In this document: positions 50,197-58,927 of the stretch, one piece after another
Numbering within the stretch: position 1 is the stretch's first letter
How the letters are laid out: each line of letters begins with the position of its first letter
Source of the DNA: an uncultured Spartobacteria bacterium
Lineage (GTDB): Bacteria > Verrucomicrobiota > Verrucomicrobiia > Chthoniobacterales > JAATET01
DNA: 64,000 nucleotides
Assembly (NCBI GenBank): GCA_937901895.1
Contig: CALGTD010000072.1
Span: forward strand, 1-64,000
Direction: 5' to 3'
Program-made: the position numbers and the translations under genes
The notes under the pieces: generated by a model
Database searches by the model: none
Seen by the model: only the letters and a program-made list of their open reading frames with translations
What the model was told of the DNA's origin: nothing

Positions 50197-51051
50197 TTAT
50201 GCGCCACGCTCGATCGGGGCGCGGACGCGGTTGCCCCACTCGGTCCACGATCCGTCGTAGTTGCGGACCTTTTCGTAACCGAGGAGATAGGTGAGGACGA
50301 ACCATGTGTGGCTCGAGCGTTCGCCGATGCGGCAGTAGGCGATCACGTCATCGCCGGGCTTCAAGCCGGCCTCGCCCTCGTAGATGGCACGAAGTTCGTC
50401 GGCGGACTTGAAGGTCGCGTCGTCGCGGGTGGCACGCTTCCATGGGACGCTTTTCGCTCCGGGGACATGACCGCCGCGCAGCACGCCCTCCTGGGGATAT
50501 TCGGGCATGTGCGTGATTTCCCCTGCAAATTCGCCGGGTGACCGCACGTCGATGAGCGGCTTGCGAGCCTTCGCGTGGGCGAGGGTATCTTCGAAGAACG
50601 CGCGGATGTCGTCGTCGTGACGCTTTGCGGGAACGGGGTATTCCGCTGTGGGGTAGGCAGGAACCTCCCGGGTGAGAGGCCGGCCTTCCGAGATCCATTT
50701 GTCCCGGCCACCGTCCATGATTTTCACCTTTTCGTGACCGAAGAGGCGAAACGCCCATAGTGCATAGCAGGCCCACCAGTTCGACTTGTCGCCGTAGAAG
50801 ATAACGGTGGTGTCGGGGCCGATGCCGTTCTTCGAGCAAAGGGCGGCGAACGCCTCGGGGCTGATGTAGTCGCGGATGGTCTGATCCTGCAGATCCGCGC
50901 GCCAGTCGATGTGCACGGCGCCGGGAATGTGCCCGGTGCTGTAGAGAAGGATGTCTTCGTTGCTTTCGACGAGGCGGATGCCGGGTTCGTCGAGATGCCC
51001 GGCGACCCATTCGGTCGAGACCAGGGCTTCGGGATGCGCGTATTCGCTCAT
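50197..51051 (-). CDS. Thiosulfate sulfurtransferase (tandem rhodanese)
   Basis: Protein of 284 residues from the ATG at 51051; an upstream ATG at 51087 would add 12 residues. Two rhodanese domains, with the active Cys240 in the loop CRIGERS, the form found in CysA/SseA-type thiosulfate sulfurtransferases. The N-terminal domain (DILLYSTGHIPGAVHIDW) lacks a Cys at the equivalent place. It moves sulfane sulfur from thiosulfate to thiophilic acceptors. Followed by sufE on the same strand. The 5' flank 51052-51203 has no gene. Confidence 0.93.
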   Translation of the reverse strand: MSEYAHPEALVSTEWVAGHLDEPGIRLVESNEDILLYSTGHIPGAVHIDWRADLQDQTIRDYISPEAFAALCSKNGIGPDTTVIFYGDKSNWWACYALWAFRLFGHEKVKIMDGGRDKWISEGRPLTREVPAYPTAEYPVPAKRHDDDIRAFFEDTLAHAKARKPLIDVRSPGEFAGEITHMPEYPQEGVLRGGHVPGAKSVPWKRATRDDATFKSADELRAIYEGEAGLKPGDDVIAYCRIGERSSHTWFVLTYLLGYEKVRNYDGSWTEWGNRVRAPIERGA

Positions 51052-51203
51052 AAGTCGAAAGAGTTGATCGGGAAATTGTTCGTCCATAAGGAGCGCGGCT
51101 CAAGCCATTTCGGGCTACGGGGACTTCCCGACGCGACGGTCATGGATCGGCCCGATTTCGGCCGCCGGCGACCCGGGCTATAACAAAGGCCGTCACGCAA
51201 CCG

Positions 51204-51362
51204 ATGAAGACGTATCCATCCACCCATCAAAACGACGCGTTGCCAACTTTCGAGGACGAGGATCGGTCCGCCGGGCCGGCGCGGAATGACGAACCCGCAT
51301 GGGACGCGAGGATCACCGACGAAAGCCTGCCTGCCTATTCCTATCGAAGATTCGTCGAATAG
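51204..51362 (+). CDS. Small hypothetical acidic protein
   Basis: A 52-residue frame from ATG 51204 to TAG 51360-51362. Its translation is hydrophilic and balanced (FEDEDRSAGPAR, RITDESLPAYSYRRFVE) and unlike the Arg/Pro-rich shadows elsewhere. No family recognised and no strong ribosome site is seen. It fills an otherwise empty 320-bp gap, convergent with the 143-residue gene. Confidence 0.4.
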   Translation: MKTYPSTHQNDALPTFEDEDRSAGPARNDEPAWDARITDESLPAYSYRRFVE

Positions 51363-51372
51363 CGGCGCCGGA

Positions 51373-51804
51373 TCAGACGGCGGCGCGCTCGACGATTTTC
51401 AGAGCCGGGATGCCGGCAGGAAGGTCGACGCCGTGTTCGAACAGTTCCCGATGCAGCGCCTTCCGGGCCTCGGCCAGGGAGCGATGCTTGCGCTGAAGAA
51501 GGTCGCCGAGCGTGCGGCCGATCGCATGCTCCGACTCCAGCCTCAGTCCGGCGGTGAGAAGCCGGCGGAGGCGGTAAAAGGGCAGATAGTGGTCGGTCTC
51601 CATCGCCTGCCGCGCGGCCAGAAAGAGATCGAGCGCAAAATTCCAATCCTTCCCGGCAAGCAGCTGGCCGCGCAGGTCGAGCAATAGATTCCAGTGCGAG
51701 GGATCGGTCACCGGAAACAGCTCTTCGACGATATGCGCGGCGTCGTTCCCCCAACAAGTGGACGGTTCGCGACGGGACTCGGTCGGATCGGACATTGGAT
51801 TCAC
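51373..51804 (-). CDS. Conserved hypothetical protein
   Basis: Protein of 143 residues (a second Met at residue 4 is an alternative start). Soluble and helical, with Trp/Leu-rich segments (HWNLLLDLRGQLLAGKDWNFALDLF) and DHYLPFYRLRRLL. No motif I recognise. Isolated on the minus strand; 151 bp separate it from Dps. Confidence 0.6.
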   Translation of the reverse strand: MNPMSDPTESRREPSTCWGNDAAHIVEELFPVTDPSHWNLLLDLRGQLLAGKDWNFALDLFLAARQAMETDHYLPFYRLRRLLTAGLRLESEHAIGRTLGDLLQRKHRSLAEARKALHRELFEHGVDLPAGIPALKIVERAAV

Positions 51805-51955
51805 TATATGGGATTGAGATTCAATCGCAATAGGGATTTCCCGGTTGGTTGGTATGCCAGTTCGCAGAAAAACGGGCCGCGGCAGATTTCCACCGCGGCC
51901 CGGTAAGAGACAGAAACAGGGCGGATCGAAAGGTTCCGGCCCGTGTTCGTGATAT

Positions 51956-52429
51956 TTAGAGATTCTTCAGGAAGCTCTTGAGCATCCAGAGGGTTTTCTC
52001 ATGCGACTGGATGCGGGCGATGACCAGATCCTGGGTTTCCAGATCGCCTGCTTCCTCGGATACCTTGCGGAGTTCCTTGGCACCGGCAAGAAGCGTCTCG
52101 TGGCCCTCGATGAGGTGGGCGACGAAGTCCTTCGCGGGCGCGGGCCCCACTGTCATCTCGTCGATGCTGGATTGCTTGGCGAGCGTCGCGAGACCACCCG
52201 GGGCATAGGCGTCCAGGGCGCGAATGCGCTCTGCGACATCGTCGACGGCGGTGAACAGTTCCTCGTATTGAGCCTGGAAGGCCGCGTGGAGGGCGAAGAA
52301 GGCGGGGCCTTCCACGTTCCAATGTGCGAGATGGGTCTGGCCCAGCAGCGCGTAGGAATCCGCGAGAAGAGTCTCGAGTCCTTTGACGACGGGGTTTGTC
52401 TTTTGTTTGGCGGCGGTGTGCGTGCTCAT
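51956..52429 (-). CDS. dps: Dps family DNA-binding ferritin-like protein
   Basis: Protein of 157 residues from the ATG at 52429; earlier in-frame Mets at 52450 and 52513 add non-family residues. The ferroxidase signature is clear: THLAHWNVEGPAFFALH followed by DDVAERI. Dps forms dodecamers that store iron using hydrogen peroxide and protect DNA. The N-terminal Lys-containing tail (STHTAAKQK) could bind DNA. Fits the peroxide-defence theme of the window. Confidence 0.94.
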   Translation of the reverse strand: MSTHTAAKQKTNPVVKGLETLLADSYALLGQTHLAHWNVEGPAFFALHAAFQAQYEELFTAVDDVAERIRALDAYAPGGLATLAKQSSIDEMTVGPAPAKDFVAHLIEGHETLLAGAKELRKVSEEAGDLETQDLVIARIQSHEKTLWMLKSFLKNL

Positions 52430-52513
52430 GGATGTTGGAATTGGAATCATTCTAAATTGAAATCGTTCCTTGCGCAACTCCCGGTTGCGCCTGGATGGTG
52501 TAGGGATCGGCAC

Positions 52514-52702
52514 ATGGCGAAGACCCTTTGCGACTGGTCGAAAAAGGACCTCGAAAAACGGGCGGACGAACTAGCGAAGCTCGTCCGGGATCCGACGTGG
52601 TATTGCCGGAAGTGCGCCCGCGTTGCGAACACGCCGAAAGTGCTGTGCAAGCCGCGCCGGTTGCCGGGTGTCGAAAACGGGGAGTCGGGCTCGGACGTGT
52701 GA
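52514..52702 (+). CDS. Small four-cysteine conserved protein
   Basis: Protein of 62 residues. Cys6, a Cys31-x2-Cys34 pair (YCRKCARVAN) and Cys45 (VLCKP) suggest a small metal-binding fold. I recall similar uncharacterised proteins with the CRKCAR and LCKP pattern in many Proteobacteria. Divergent from dps across 84 bp. Function unknown. Confidence 0.7.
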   Translation: MAKTLCDWSKKDLEKRADELAKLVRDPTWYCRKCARVANTPKVLCKPRRLPGVENGESGSDV

Positions 52703-52741
52703 GCAACCACCCTGCGGCAGCGATGGAATGCCAGGCGGGGT

Positions 52742-54052
52742 TCATGCGGAGTTGCGGCGGGAGATGAGTGCGATGCGCCGCGTGCGCGAGGCAAAGGGCG
52801 CGTGCAGATAGGGGGCAAGCGCCTCCACGAGGCGGCCCGCCGGATCGGATTCGGAAAACTTTTCGGCGACGGCGGTGCAGCGGTCGCGGATGCCCGGGTC
52901 GGTCAGGATGCGATGGAGCGCCGCCGAGGCGGCGGGATTGCGAAAGTCGCGGCTCCATAAAAAGTCGCCCACGCCGAGGGCGCGCACGCGCGCGGCATTG
53001 TCCGGCTGGTCATGCGCAAGCGGCGCGATGAGCTGTGGAATGCCGGCGACGAGTGCCTGGGAAACGGTGCCGATGCCGCCGTGATGGACGATGGCCGCAC
53101 ACCGGGGCAGCACGAGGCCGAACGGCGCATAGTCGGCGACGTGAATCTCCGGCGGCAGTTCGCGAGGCAGGGCGTCGGAAAACTTTGTCGCGAAGATCGC
53201 TCGAATCCCGAGCTGGGTGCAGACATCCGCCGCTGTGCGAAAAAAACTCCCGCAGTGTGCCATGGCGGAACCTGCCGTGAAGAGCACCGGTGCGGAGCCC
53301 GCCCCAAGGAAAGCCTCCAGATCCGGCGTGATGGCGGATTGATCGGATTGATCGAAGAGCGGAAACCCGACGCAGACCGCTCCTGCGGGCCAGTCCGGCT
53401 GCGGTGGTCCGAACCACTCGGGAAAGAGGCAGAGGATGCGTTCGCCCGACTGCCACCAGTCGCGGAATGCGTTGGAGGGCGGAGGAACGGACGCCCATTT
53501 GCAGGCGCGTCGGACGCCGGGTGCGACCTCGCGGTTCATGCGCAGATGGATCAGTGCGATGACTGCGCGCCGGAGGGCGAGTGGCAGGCGTGGAAGGAAT
53601 TCCCACCCTGCGGCAGGTGTGGAGAGATCATGGGCGCTCAGGCAGGCACTGGGCTGGAGCTGCACGGTGACGAGCGGGAAGCCGAGTTTTTCGTGTGCGA
53701 GACGTGCGCCGAATGCGAGGCTCGGGCCGATGAGCAGCGGCGGTTCCGTGTCGCGACCGATCGCTTCCTCGATTGCGTGGAGCAACGGTCCGGTTGCCTC
53801 GCCTGCCATGCGCAGGACAAATGGCGTTCCCCGTAGCGGATGCCAGAGCGCGGGATTTCGCACCACGGCCTCGTAGTCCGACACCTCGCCCACGGGCGTG
53901 AATTCCATCCCGCGCGAGCGGACGAGCGATTCGTAGACGGGGTTGGCGACCACCGAGACGGGGTGGCCGTGGCACTGCAGAACGCTTCCCATCCACAGGA
54001 ACGGATTTACATCGCCCGTGCTGCCAACCGGCGTGAGGATGATACGGCGCAT
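52742..54052 (-). CDS. Glycosyltransferase (GT1/GT28-like)
   Basis: Protein of 436 residues, GT-B fold. The N-terminus TPVGSTGDVNPF is the usual acceptor-domain start, and the donor-site stretch HHGGIGTVSQALVAGIPQLIAPLAHDQPDNA near 345-375 is diagnostic for UDP/dTDP-sugar transferases such as rhamnosyl- or sterol-type enzymes. Acceptor and sugar unknown. The 278 bp to its right (54053-54330) contain no gene that I can support. Confidence 0.9.
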   Translation of the reverse strand: MRRIILTPVGSTGDVNPFLWMGSVLQCHGHPVSVVANPVYESLVRSRGMEFTPVGEVSDYEAVVRNPALWHPLRGTPFVLRMAGEATGPLLHAIEEAIGRDTEPPLLIGPSLAFGARLAHEKLGFPLVTVQLQPSACLSAHDLSTPAAGWEFLPRLPLALRRAVIALIHLRMNREVAPGVRRACKWASVPPPSNAFRDWWQSGERILCLFPEWFGPPQPDWPAGAVCVGFPLFDQSDQSAITPDLEAFLGAGSAPVLFTAGSAMAHCGSFFRTAADVCTQLGIRAIFATKFSDALPRELPPEIHVADYAPFGLVLPRCAAIVHHGGIGTVSQALVAGIPQLIAPLAHDQPDNAARVRALGVGDFLWSRDFRNPAASAALHRILTDPGIRDRCTAVAEKFSESDPAGRLVEALAPYLHAPFASRTRRIALISRRNSA

Positions 54053-54330
54053 CGTAGTGCAGAGGCATCATTCTCCTTTCCCTGGCGGGCCGCAAGTGCC
54101 GCGATAGGAACTGCAATCGGGTTGGAAAAGTCTGGAACGGGGATCGATTGCGTGAAGACCCCCATAACGGCCGGACGCGATGATTGCGACAGCGGCCAGG
54201 ACGGGCCCCGGTCTGTCGAATCGTCCCACGATGCGGAAAGGTTGAAAAGCGGTGGCCTCCAAAAGCGGCGCCGCCCGCGGACGCGAGTGGATCGTGTCCG
54301 GGGCGGCGTTCGAAGAGCCGGGAAGGGATC

Positions 54331-54480
54331 CTAGTTGTCGGTCGCTTCCTCGACGGTTTCGTCGATGCGTTCGCCGGCTTCTTCCATCGGCCCTTTCTCT
54401 TCGCACGCAACGAATGCGGTCGAAAGAGCAACGGCTGAGACAGTGAAGACGACGGGCTTCAGGATGGATTTGATTTTCAT
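54331..54480 (-). CDS. Small lipoprotein
   Basis: Protein of 49 residues with a signal helix (about 8-24) and a lipobox ending FVAC with Cys26. The mature part is short and acidic (EEKGPMEEAGERIDETVEEATDN-like), similar in style to entericidin-type lipoproteins. It follows the multicopper oxidase gene by 65 bp on the same strand. Function unknown. Confidence 0.65.
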   Translation of the reverse strand: MKIKSILKPVVFTVSAVALSTAFVACEEKGPMEEAGERIDETVEEATDN

Positions 54481-54545
54481 GGATTCATGGGGATTTCGAG
54501 GCTCCCCCCGAATCCGCGTGTATGGAAATCGCTGCGCCGCGCGTC

Positions 54546-56051
54546 TCACAGCGAGGGATCTTCCTGCGCCATCCGCTCGGGCTGCCAGAATTCCGTGCCG
54601 GCGCCGTCGTATTTCAACACGGTGAACATGCCGGTCGCGAGGTGGTAGAGGATGTGGCAGTGAAACGCCCAGACCCCTGGATTGTCCGCATCGAAGGCGA
54701 TGCCGATTGTGGAACCGGGCGGGACCTCCACCGTGTCGCGCAACGCGCCGTCGATGCGCTCGCCGTCGATGGAGACGATCTGAAAGTCGTGGCCGTGCAG
54801 GTGCATCGGATGCCCCATCATCGTGGAGTTCGTGAATTCGATTTCCACGCGCTCGCCCTTCTTCACGTCCAGTGAGTCGCGGTTCGGGTAGGCATGGCCG
54901 TTGATCGTCCAGACATAGTTGTGCATGTCGCCGCCCAGCGCTGCGGGCAGCGTGCGATCGGCCGGCCGCTTCTCGAGCGGTGCTGCGGCGCGGAGTTGCT
55001 TTTCCTGCGTGTTGTCGAGCGCCGCGGCCGGAAGGCCGGCTTCGCTCACGAGCGGTTCCATGCGGACTCCTTTGGTTTTGAGCACAACCGCGGCGAGCTG
55101 TCGGGTTCCCTCGCCCCGGGCAAGGATGGGAAACGCCCCGCCGTCCGGGGGAATCGTCACCCGCAGGTCGATGCGTTGTGCAACCGCGAGCTGGAAGAAG
55201 TCTCCGCGCAACGGCTCGACCGCCTTGCCATCGACGGCGAGCAGCTCCGCATCCAGATCGCCGGTGTCGATCAGGAAATCCGTGGCGGACGACGCCGCCA
55301 CGATGCGCAGCAGGACAGTTTCGCCCGGCTCGACCTCGAATACCTCGGGATCGTCGATCGTGCGACGGTTTGCGAGGAGGGCGTCGTAGTGGACATCGAT
55401 GTCGGCCGCCGGACGTTCGACGATGGACTTCGTGAAGCGGCCGTCCTTCCATACCTGAGCGATCTGCCGGACCGGCTTGTCCATTTTGCCGGTGTCCATT
55501 GCTGGCATGGGTGACGGGCTTTTCAGCTCTTCGAGGATTTTCTCCGGCGGGGTGAAGGAAAAATCGGAAAGCATCACGACGAACTGCCGGTTGGCCTTCG
55601 CGCGTTCGGCGTCGTTCCAGATGATGAGCGGCGCTGCATTCAGGAACTGTTCCTGAAGCCCGTAGTGGGAATGCATCCAGTAGGTGCCACTCTGCACGAG
55701 CGGGAAGTCATAGTTCATGGAAGCGCCGGGAGGGATCGGATCCTGCGTCACCCATGGAACGCCATCCTGGAGGTTGGGCAGGATCAGCCCGTGCCAGTGA
55801 ATGGCGGTGGGGACGTTCAATTCGTTCACGACCTCGACGTGGAAGCCGTCCTTCTGCTCGGGAGAATATCCCGACCCTCCCTCCTCCTGCACGATGGCCA
55901 TAACGGTTGCCTCCCTGCCGAGCACCGTGATCGGCGCCTCGCGGACGAAGAGTTTCGTGCGCTCGGCTGCAACGGCGAACATCGGGACAATCAAAGCTCC
56001 GAAAAGGACGCCCCGGAAAATTCGCGCAGGGCGGGAAAATATCGGGTCCAT
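54546..56051 (-). CDS. Multicopper oxidase
   Basis: Protein of 501 residues with an N-terminal signal (about 10-29), so periplasmic. Copper motifs are intact: HWHG at 85-88, HSHYG at 127-131, HPMHLHGH at 414-421 and HCHILYHLATGM at 464-475, with Cys465 and Met475 as type-1 ligands. A Met-rich stretch (SPSPMPAMDTGKMDKP) is seen, as in metal-oxidising CueO-like enzymes. It probably oxidises Cu(I) or other metals, or phenols. The product of the next gene is a small lipoprotein. Confidence 0.94.
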   Translation of the reverse strand: MDPIFSRPARIFRGVLFGALIVPMFAVAAERTKLFVREAPITVLGREATVMAIVQEEGGSGYSPEQKDGFHVEVVNELNVPTAIHWHGLILPNLQDGVPWVTQDPIPPGASMNYDFPLVQSGTYWMHSHYGLQEQFLNAAPLIIWNDAERAKANRQFVVMLSDFSFTPPEKILEELKSPSPMPAMDTGKMDKPVRQIAQVWKDGRFTKSIVERPAADIDVHYDALLANRRTIDDPEVFEVEPGETVLLRIVAASSATDFLIDTGDLDAELLAVDGKAVEPLRGDFFQLAVAQRIDLRVTIPPDGGAFPILARGEGTRQLAAVVLKTKGVRMEPLVSEAGLPAAALDNTQEKQLRAAAPLEKRPADRTLPAALGGDMHNYVWTINGHAYPNRDSLDVKKGERVEIEFTNSTMMGHPMHLHGHDFQIVSIDGERIDGALRDTVEVPPGSTIGIAFDADNPGVWAFHCHILYHLATGMFTVLKYDGAGTEFWQPERMAQEDPSL

Positions 56052-56197
56052 GAACGAACCCTATGCAGGCAGGCGCGAGATCTTGAATGGAAAATGTCCC
56101 GTGACTTCCTCCGCGCTGCGTCCGGCGAAGGGGGCTCGATGACAGGGTGTTCTCAAAATCTCCGTGCCCTTCGCGGACGCTGTGGTTGAATTTTGGC

Positions 56198-56569
56198 GTG
56201 TCGAAGAAGATCCCCGTTTCACAGTCGCAGCAGCCGCTGTCGGTGAACCCATTTCAGGCGCTGGACATCGGCCCTCTTCCGCCCGGCCCCGAGCTTTCGA
56301 AGCCCGAGATTCAGGAACCCAGGAAGCCAAAAGGGCGGGTGGTGCTTCGGAGGGAAAAGGCGCAACGTGGAGGGAAAACGGTCGTCGTGGTGAGTGACTT
56401 CGCGGCCCAATTTTCCGACGCCGATCTCGAGGATCTTGCACGGCGTGCGAAGAAGGCCTGTGGATGCGGCGGAACCGTCTCGGGGCGGGAAATCGAGATG
56501 CAGGGTGACGATCCGGCGCGTGTGCGGCGGTTCTTCGAAACGGAAGGATTCCGGGTCGCAGGTGTTTGA
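56198..56569 (+). CDS. SUI1/YciH family translation factor
   Basis: Protein of 123 residues if started at the GTG 56198 (VSKKIPVS...); an ATG at 56147 gives 17 extra residues with little family likeness. The SUI1 domain spans about residues 45-120 with RREKAQRGGKTVVVVSDF and ACGCGGTVSGREIEMQGD. These proteins resemble eIF1 and bind the ribosome. The stop overlaps a TTG start of the sulfotransferase gene. Confidence 0.85.
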   Translation: MSKKIPVSQSQQPLSVNPFQALDIGPLPPGPELSKPEIQEPRKPKGRVVLRREKAQRGGKTVVVVSDFAAQFSDADLEDLARRAKKACGCGGTVSGREIEMQGDDPARVRRFFETEGFRVAGV

Positions 56570-57372
56570 AACAACCTGGCGCCGGGCTTTCGGACTGGCG
56601 GCCGGATGTGCTTCGTGATTTTCGTGGCGTGGTGAATCGCAGGATCGATTTCGTAGTGGCGGGAACCCAGAAGGGTGGGACGTCCGCACTTGCCCGGTTT
56701 CTCCGCATGCATCCGCAGATTTGCATGGCATCGACGAAGGAACTGCATTTCTTCGACGACGACCGGCTGTTTGCCAGCGGAGAGCCGGATTACGAAATTT
56801 ACCACGCGCAGTTTTCGCCGACCCCGTCCGCGCGGGTGCTGGGTGAGGCCACCCCGGTTTACATGTATTGGAAGCCGGCTGCAGCGCGGATGCGTGCCTA
56901 CAACCCGGCGCTGAAGCTGATTGTCATCCTGCGCAATCCAATCGATCGCGCGTGGTCGCACTGGAAAATGACGACGCGTCGCGGCGAGGAGTCGCTGGAT
57001 TTCTCGACGGCGATCCGCACGGAGGACGAACGTTGTCGCGAAGCCGCGCCGGCGCAGCACCGGTTCTACTCGTATATCGATCGCGGCCGCTACGCGTCGC
57101 AACTGCGCCGGTTGAGGGAGTTCTTTCCGGAGGAACAAATCCTGGTCCTTCGTAACGAAGAGCTGCGGGCTGACGCGCAGGTTGTGATGGACCGGGTGAG
57201 CGGATTCCTTGGAGTGGATCCGGCGCCCGTCCGGCAGAGGCCGCTGAGATCGAGCGAGGATGGCACCGCGATGTCCGCGGCGGATCGGGAGTTTCTTGCG
57301 CAGGCGTTTTCCGCGGAACTTGATGCGCTCGAGGAAATGCTCGGGTGGGATTGCTCCGGCTGGCGGCGATGA
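56566..57372 (+). CDS. Sulfotransferase domain protein
   Basis: Protein of 268 residues from TTG 56566 (TTGA overlap with the SUI1 stop); a GTG at 56632 is an alternative that places the motif closer to the N-terminus. PAPS-binding motifs are present: GTQKGGTS near 33-40 for the 5'-phosphosulfate and LRNPIDRAWSHW near 122-133 for the 3'-phosphate. It transfers sulfate from PAPS to a sugar or other hydroxyl. Relevant perhaps to surface polysaccharide made with the exporter at 61541. Confidence 0.9.
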   Translation: MKQPGAGLSDWRPDVLRDFRGVVNRRIDFVVAGTQKGGTSALARFLRMHPQICMASTKELHFFDDDRLFASGEPDYEIYHAQFSPTPSARVLGEATPVYMYWKPAAARMRAYNPALKLIVILRNPIDRAWSHWKMTTRRGEESLDFSTAIRTEDERCREAAPAQHRFYSYIDRGRYASQLRRLREFFPEEQILVLRNEELRADAQVVMDRVSGFLGVDPAPVRQRPLRSSEDGTAMSAADREFLAQAFSAELDALEEMLGWDCSGWRR

Positions 57373-57413
57373 GAAAGCCGTTGCGTTTTGCGGTCGTCGC
57401 CGGAACGTGAAGG

Positions 57414-57971
57414 ATGCCGAAGGTTCGACTGTGGATTCTTGCTGCCGTGACGTCCGGCGTAATGGGCGCGGCGATGGCGACCACGCTCGTGCCGATGACG
57501 CTCGATGAGCAGATTGGTGAAGCGGAGCAGATCTTCCGTGGCCGGGTCGCCAAGATGCAGGCCGTGGAGGAGGCGGTTGGTGGAGGAAGACGGATCGTCA
57601 CCCGGGTCCAGTTCGCGCCGGTTGCGATCTACAAGGGAGACGTGCCCTCGCCGATCGAGCTCACGTTTCTCGGCGGCCGGGTCGGCGACACGGAAATGCG
57701 CGTCGATGGGATGCCGCAGTTCGAGGTGGGTGGGGAATATGTGATCTTCGTGTCCGCGGACAAACAGCGGGCGTGTCCGGTGGTCGGCTGGACGCAGGGA
57801 ACGCTGCCGGTCGATCCGGCGACCGGTGTGGTGCAGCTTTCCAAGCCGGTGGCGGAGGGATTGCGTGGGTCGCAGACGGCGGCGGCGGCAGCAGCCGTGG
57901 CAGGGGAGCTGCAGGTGACGGAGTTCGAAGCCGCGCTGCGCGAGCGAATCCGGGAGGCCGGCAAACCATGA
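57414..57971 (+). CDS. Secreted hypothetical protein paired with matrixin
   Basis: Protein of 185 residues with a signal peptide (about 1-23). The mature part has the pattern seen in exported proteins of unknown function that precede matrixin-like proteases: a VPMTLDEQIGEAEQIFRGRV start, YKGDVPSPIELTFLGG and FEVGGEYVIFVS. Its stop overlaps the protease start by ATGA, so the two are made together. It could be an inhibitor or substrate of the protease, which is a guess. Confidence 0.75.
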   Translation: MPKVRLWILAAVTSGVMGAAMATTLVPMTLDEQIGEAEQIFRGRVAKMQAVEEAVGGGRRIVTRVQFAPVAIYKGDVPSPIELTFLGGRVGDTEMRVDGMPQFEVGGEYVIFVSADKQRACPVVGWTQGTLPVDPATGVVQLSKPVAEGLRGSQTAAAAAAVAGELQVTEFEAALRERIREAGKP

Positions 57972-58864
57972 CGCGCCGCTCAGTCGCGATCGCCGGAGCG
58001 TTTGCGCTTTCATGCGTGGGAGGAGCGCTGGGCTATGTGTTTCTCGGTCCGGTTTTGGATGAGGACCGCGTCGTGATGCATCTGCAGCTCGGGGATTCCG
58101 GAGGAAGGCTGATGGACGGTTCTCCATCGTGGAATACCGCTGCGGAGAGTGCGCTCGCCATCTGGAATGCCTATATCCGGCGGCCGCAATTCGCCGTCGT
58201 TCGCGACTCGACCGCCCCGATTCAGCAAGGCAATCGCATCAACAACGTTTTCTTCAGCAGCCATGTCTATGGCACCGGCTTCGGTGGTGCGGTGGCGATC
58301 ACCACGGAATGGAGCTCGCGCGGCATCCGCAAGGAAGGCGACGTGATTTTCAACACCGATTACGCATGGAATTCCTATCGCGGTCCGCTGCGCCGCGCAG
58401 CGTCCGGCGGGACGCTTTACGATCTCCGACGCGTTGCGCTTCACGAATTCGGGCATGTGCTCGGACTCGATCATCCGGACGAAGCGGGACAAATCGTGAA
58501 TGCGATCATGAACAGTCGCGTTTCGAATCTCGACGATGTGGCCTTGGATGACATCGCTGGTGCTCAGGCACTTTATGGTGTGCGTGGTGGAGGAGGCGCG
58601 CTTGCCGCGTTTACCAAACCGCGAAAGGCGAAGATATCCACCTCGCGGAACCGGCTTGTCTTCCGGGGAACGGCCAGGCCGCGTGTCGAGGCGGTGTATC
58701 TGAAGAACAACCGGATTCCTCGCCGGTTCTTCCTCGCTCTCGGCACGGGGCGGTGGAGGGCCAACCTGAGACTGAAACCGGGCGTCAACCGTATCATCCT
58801 TCAGGTTGATGACGGCGTTCGCATTCGCAAGATCGGGCGCGTCGTCGTTACCCGGCGCCGATAG
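57968..58864 (+). CDS. Matrixin-family metalloprotease, secreted
   Basis: Protein of 298 residues. Hydrophobic N-terminal signal (about 8-28). The zinc motif HEFGHVLGLDH at 159-169 has all three His, and a Met-turn-like NAIMNSR follows. The C-terminal 80 residues form a beta-rich Arg/Lys-rich domain. Matrixins (peptidase family M10-like) cleave extracellular proteins. Preceded by a secreted partner gene. The role in this organism is unknown. Confidence 0.92.
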   Translation: MTRRSVAIAGAFALSCVGGALGYVFLGPVLDEDRVVMHLQLGDSGGRLMDGSPSWNTAAESALAIWNAYIRRPQFAVVRDSTAPIQQGNRINNVFFSSHVYGTGFGGAVAITTEWSSRGIRKEGDVIFNTDYAWNSYRGPLRRAASGGTLYDLRRVALHEFGHVLGLDHPDEAGQIVNAIMNSRVSNLDDVALDDIAGAQALYGVRGGGGALAAFTKPRKAKISTSRNRLVFRGTARPRVEAVYLKNNRIPRRFFLALGTGRWRANLRLKPGVNRIILQVDDGVRIRKIGRVVVTRRR

Positions 58865-58872
58865 GCGGCAGT

Positions 58873-58900
58873 GTCGTTCTTCATTTTTTATTGAAACGAC
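58873..58900. promoter_or_regulatory. Imperfect inverted repeat before the GbsR-type gene
   Basis: GTCGTTCTTCA and TGAAACGAC form a stem of about 9 bp with a T-rich loop between the matrixin stop and the regulator start. It could be the terminator of the matrixin pair or an operator for the regulator. Confidence 0.35.
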
Positions 58901-58927
58901 TGAAGTTTTCGGCGCAAGTTGTTGCCG

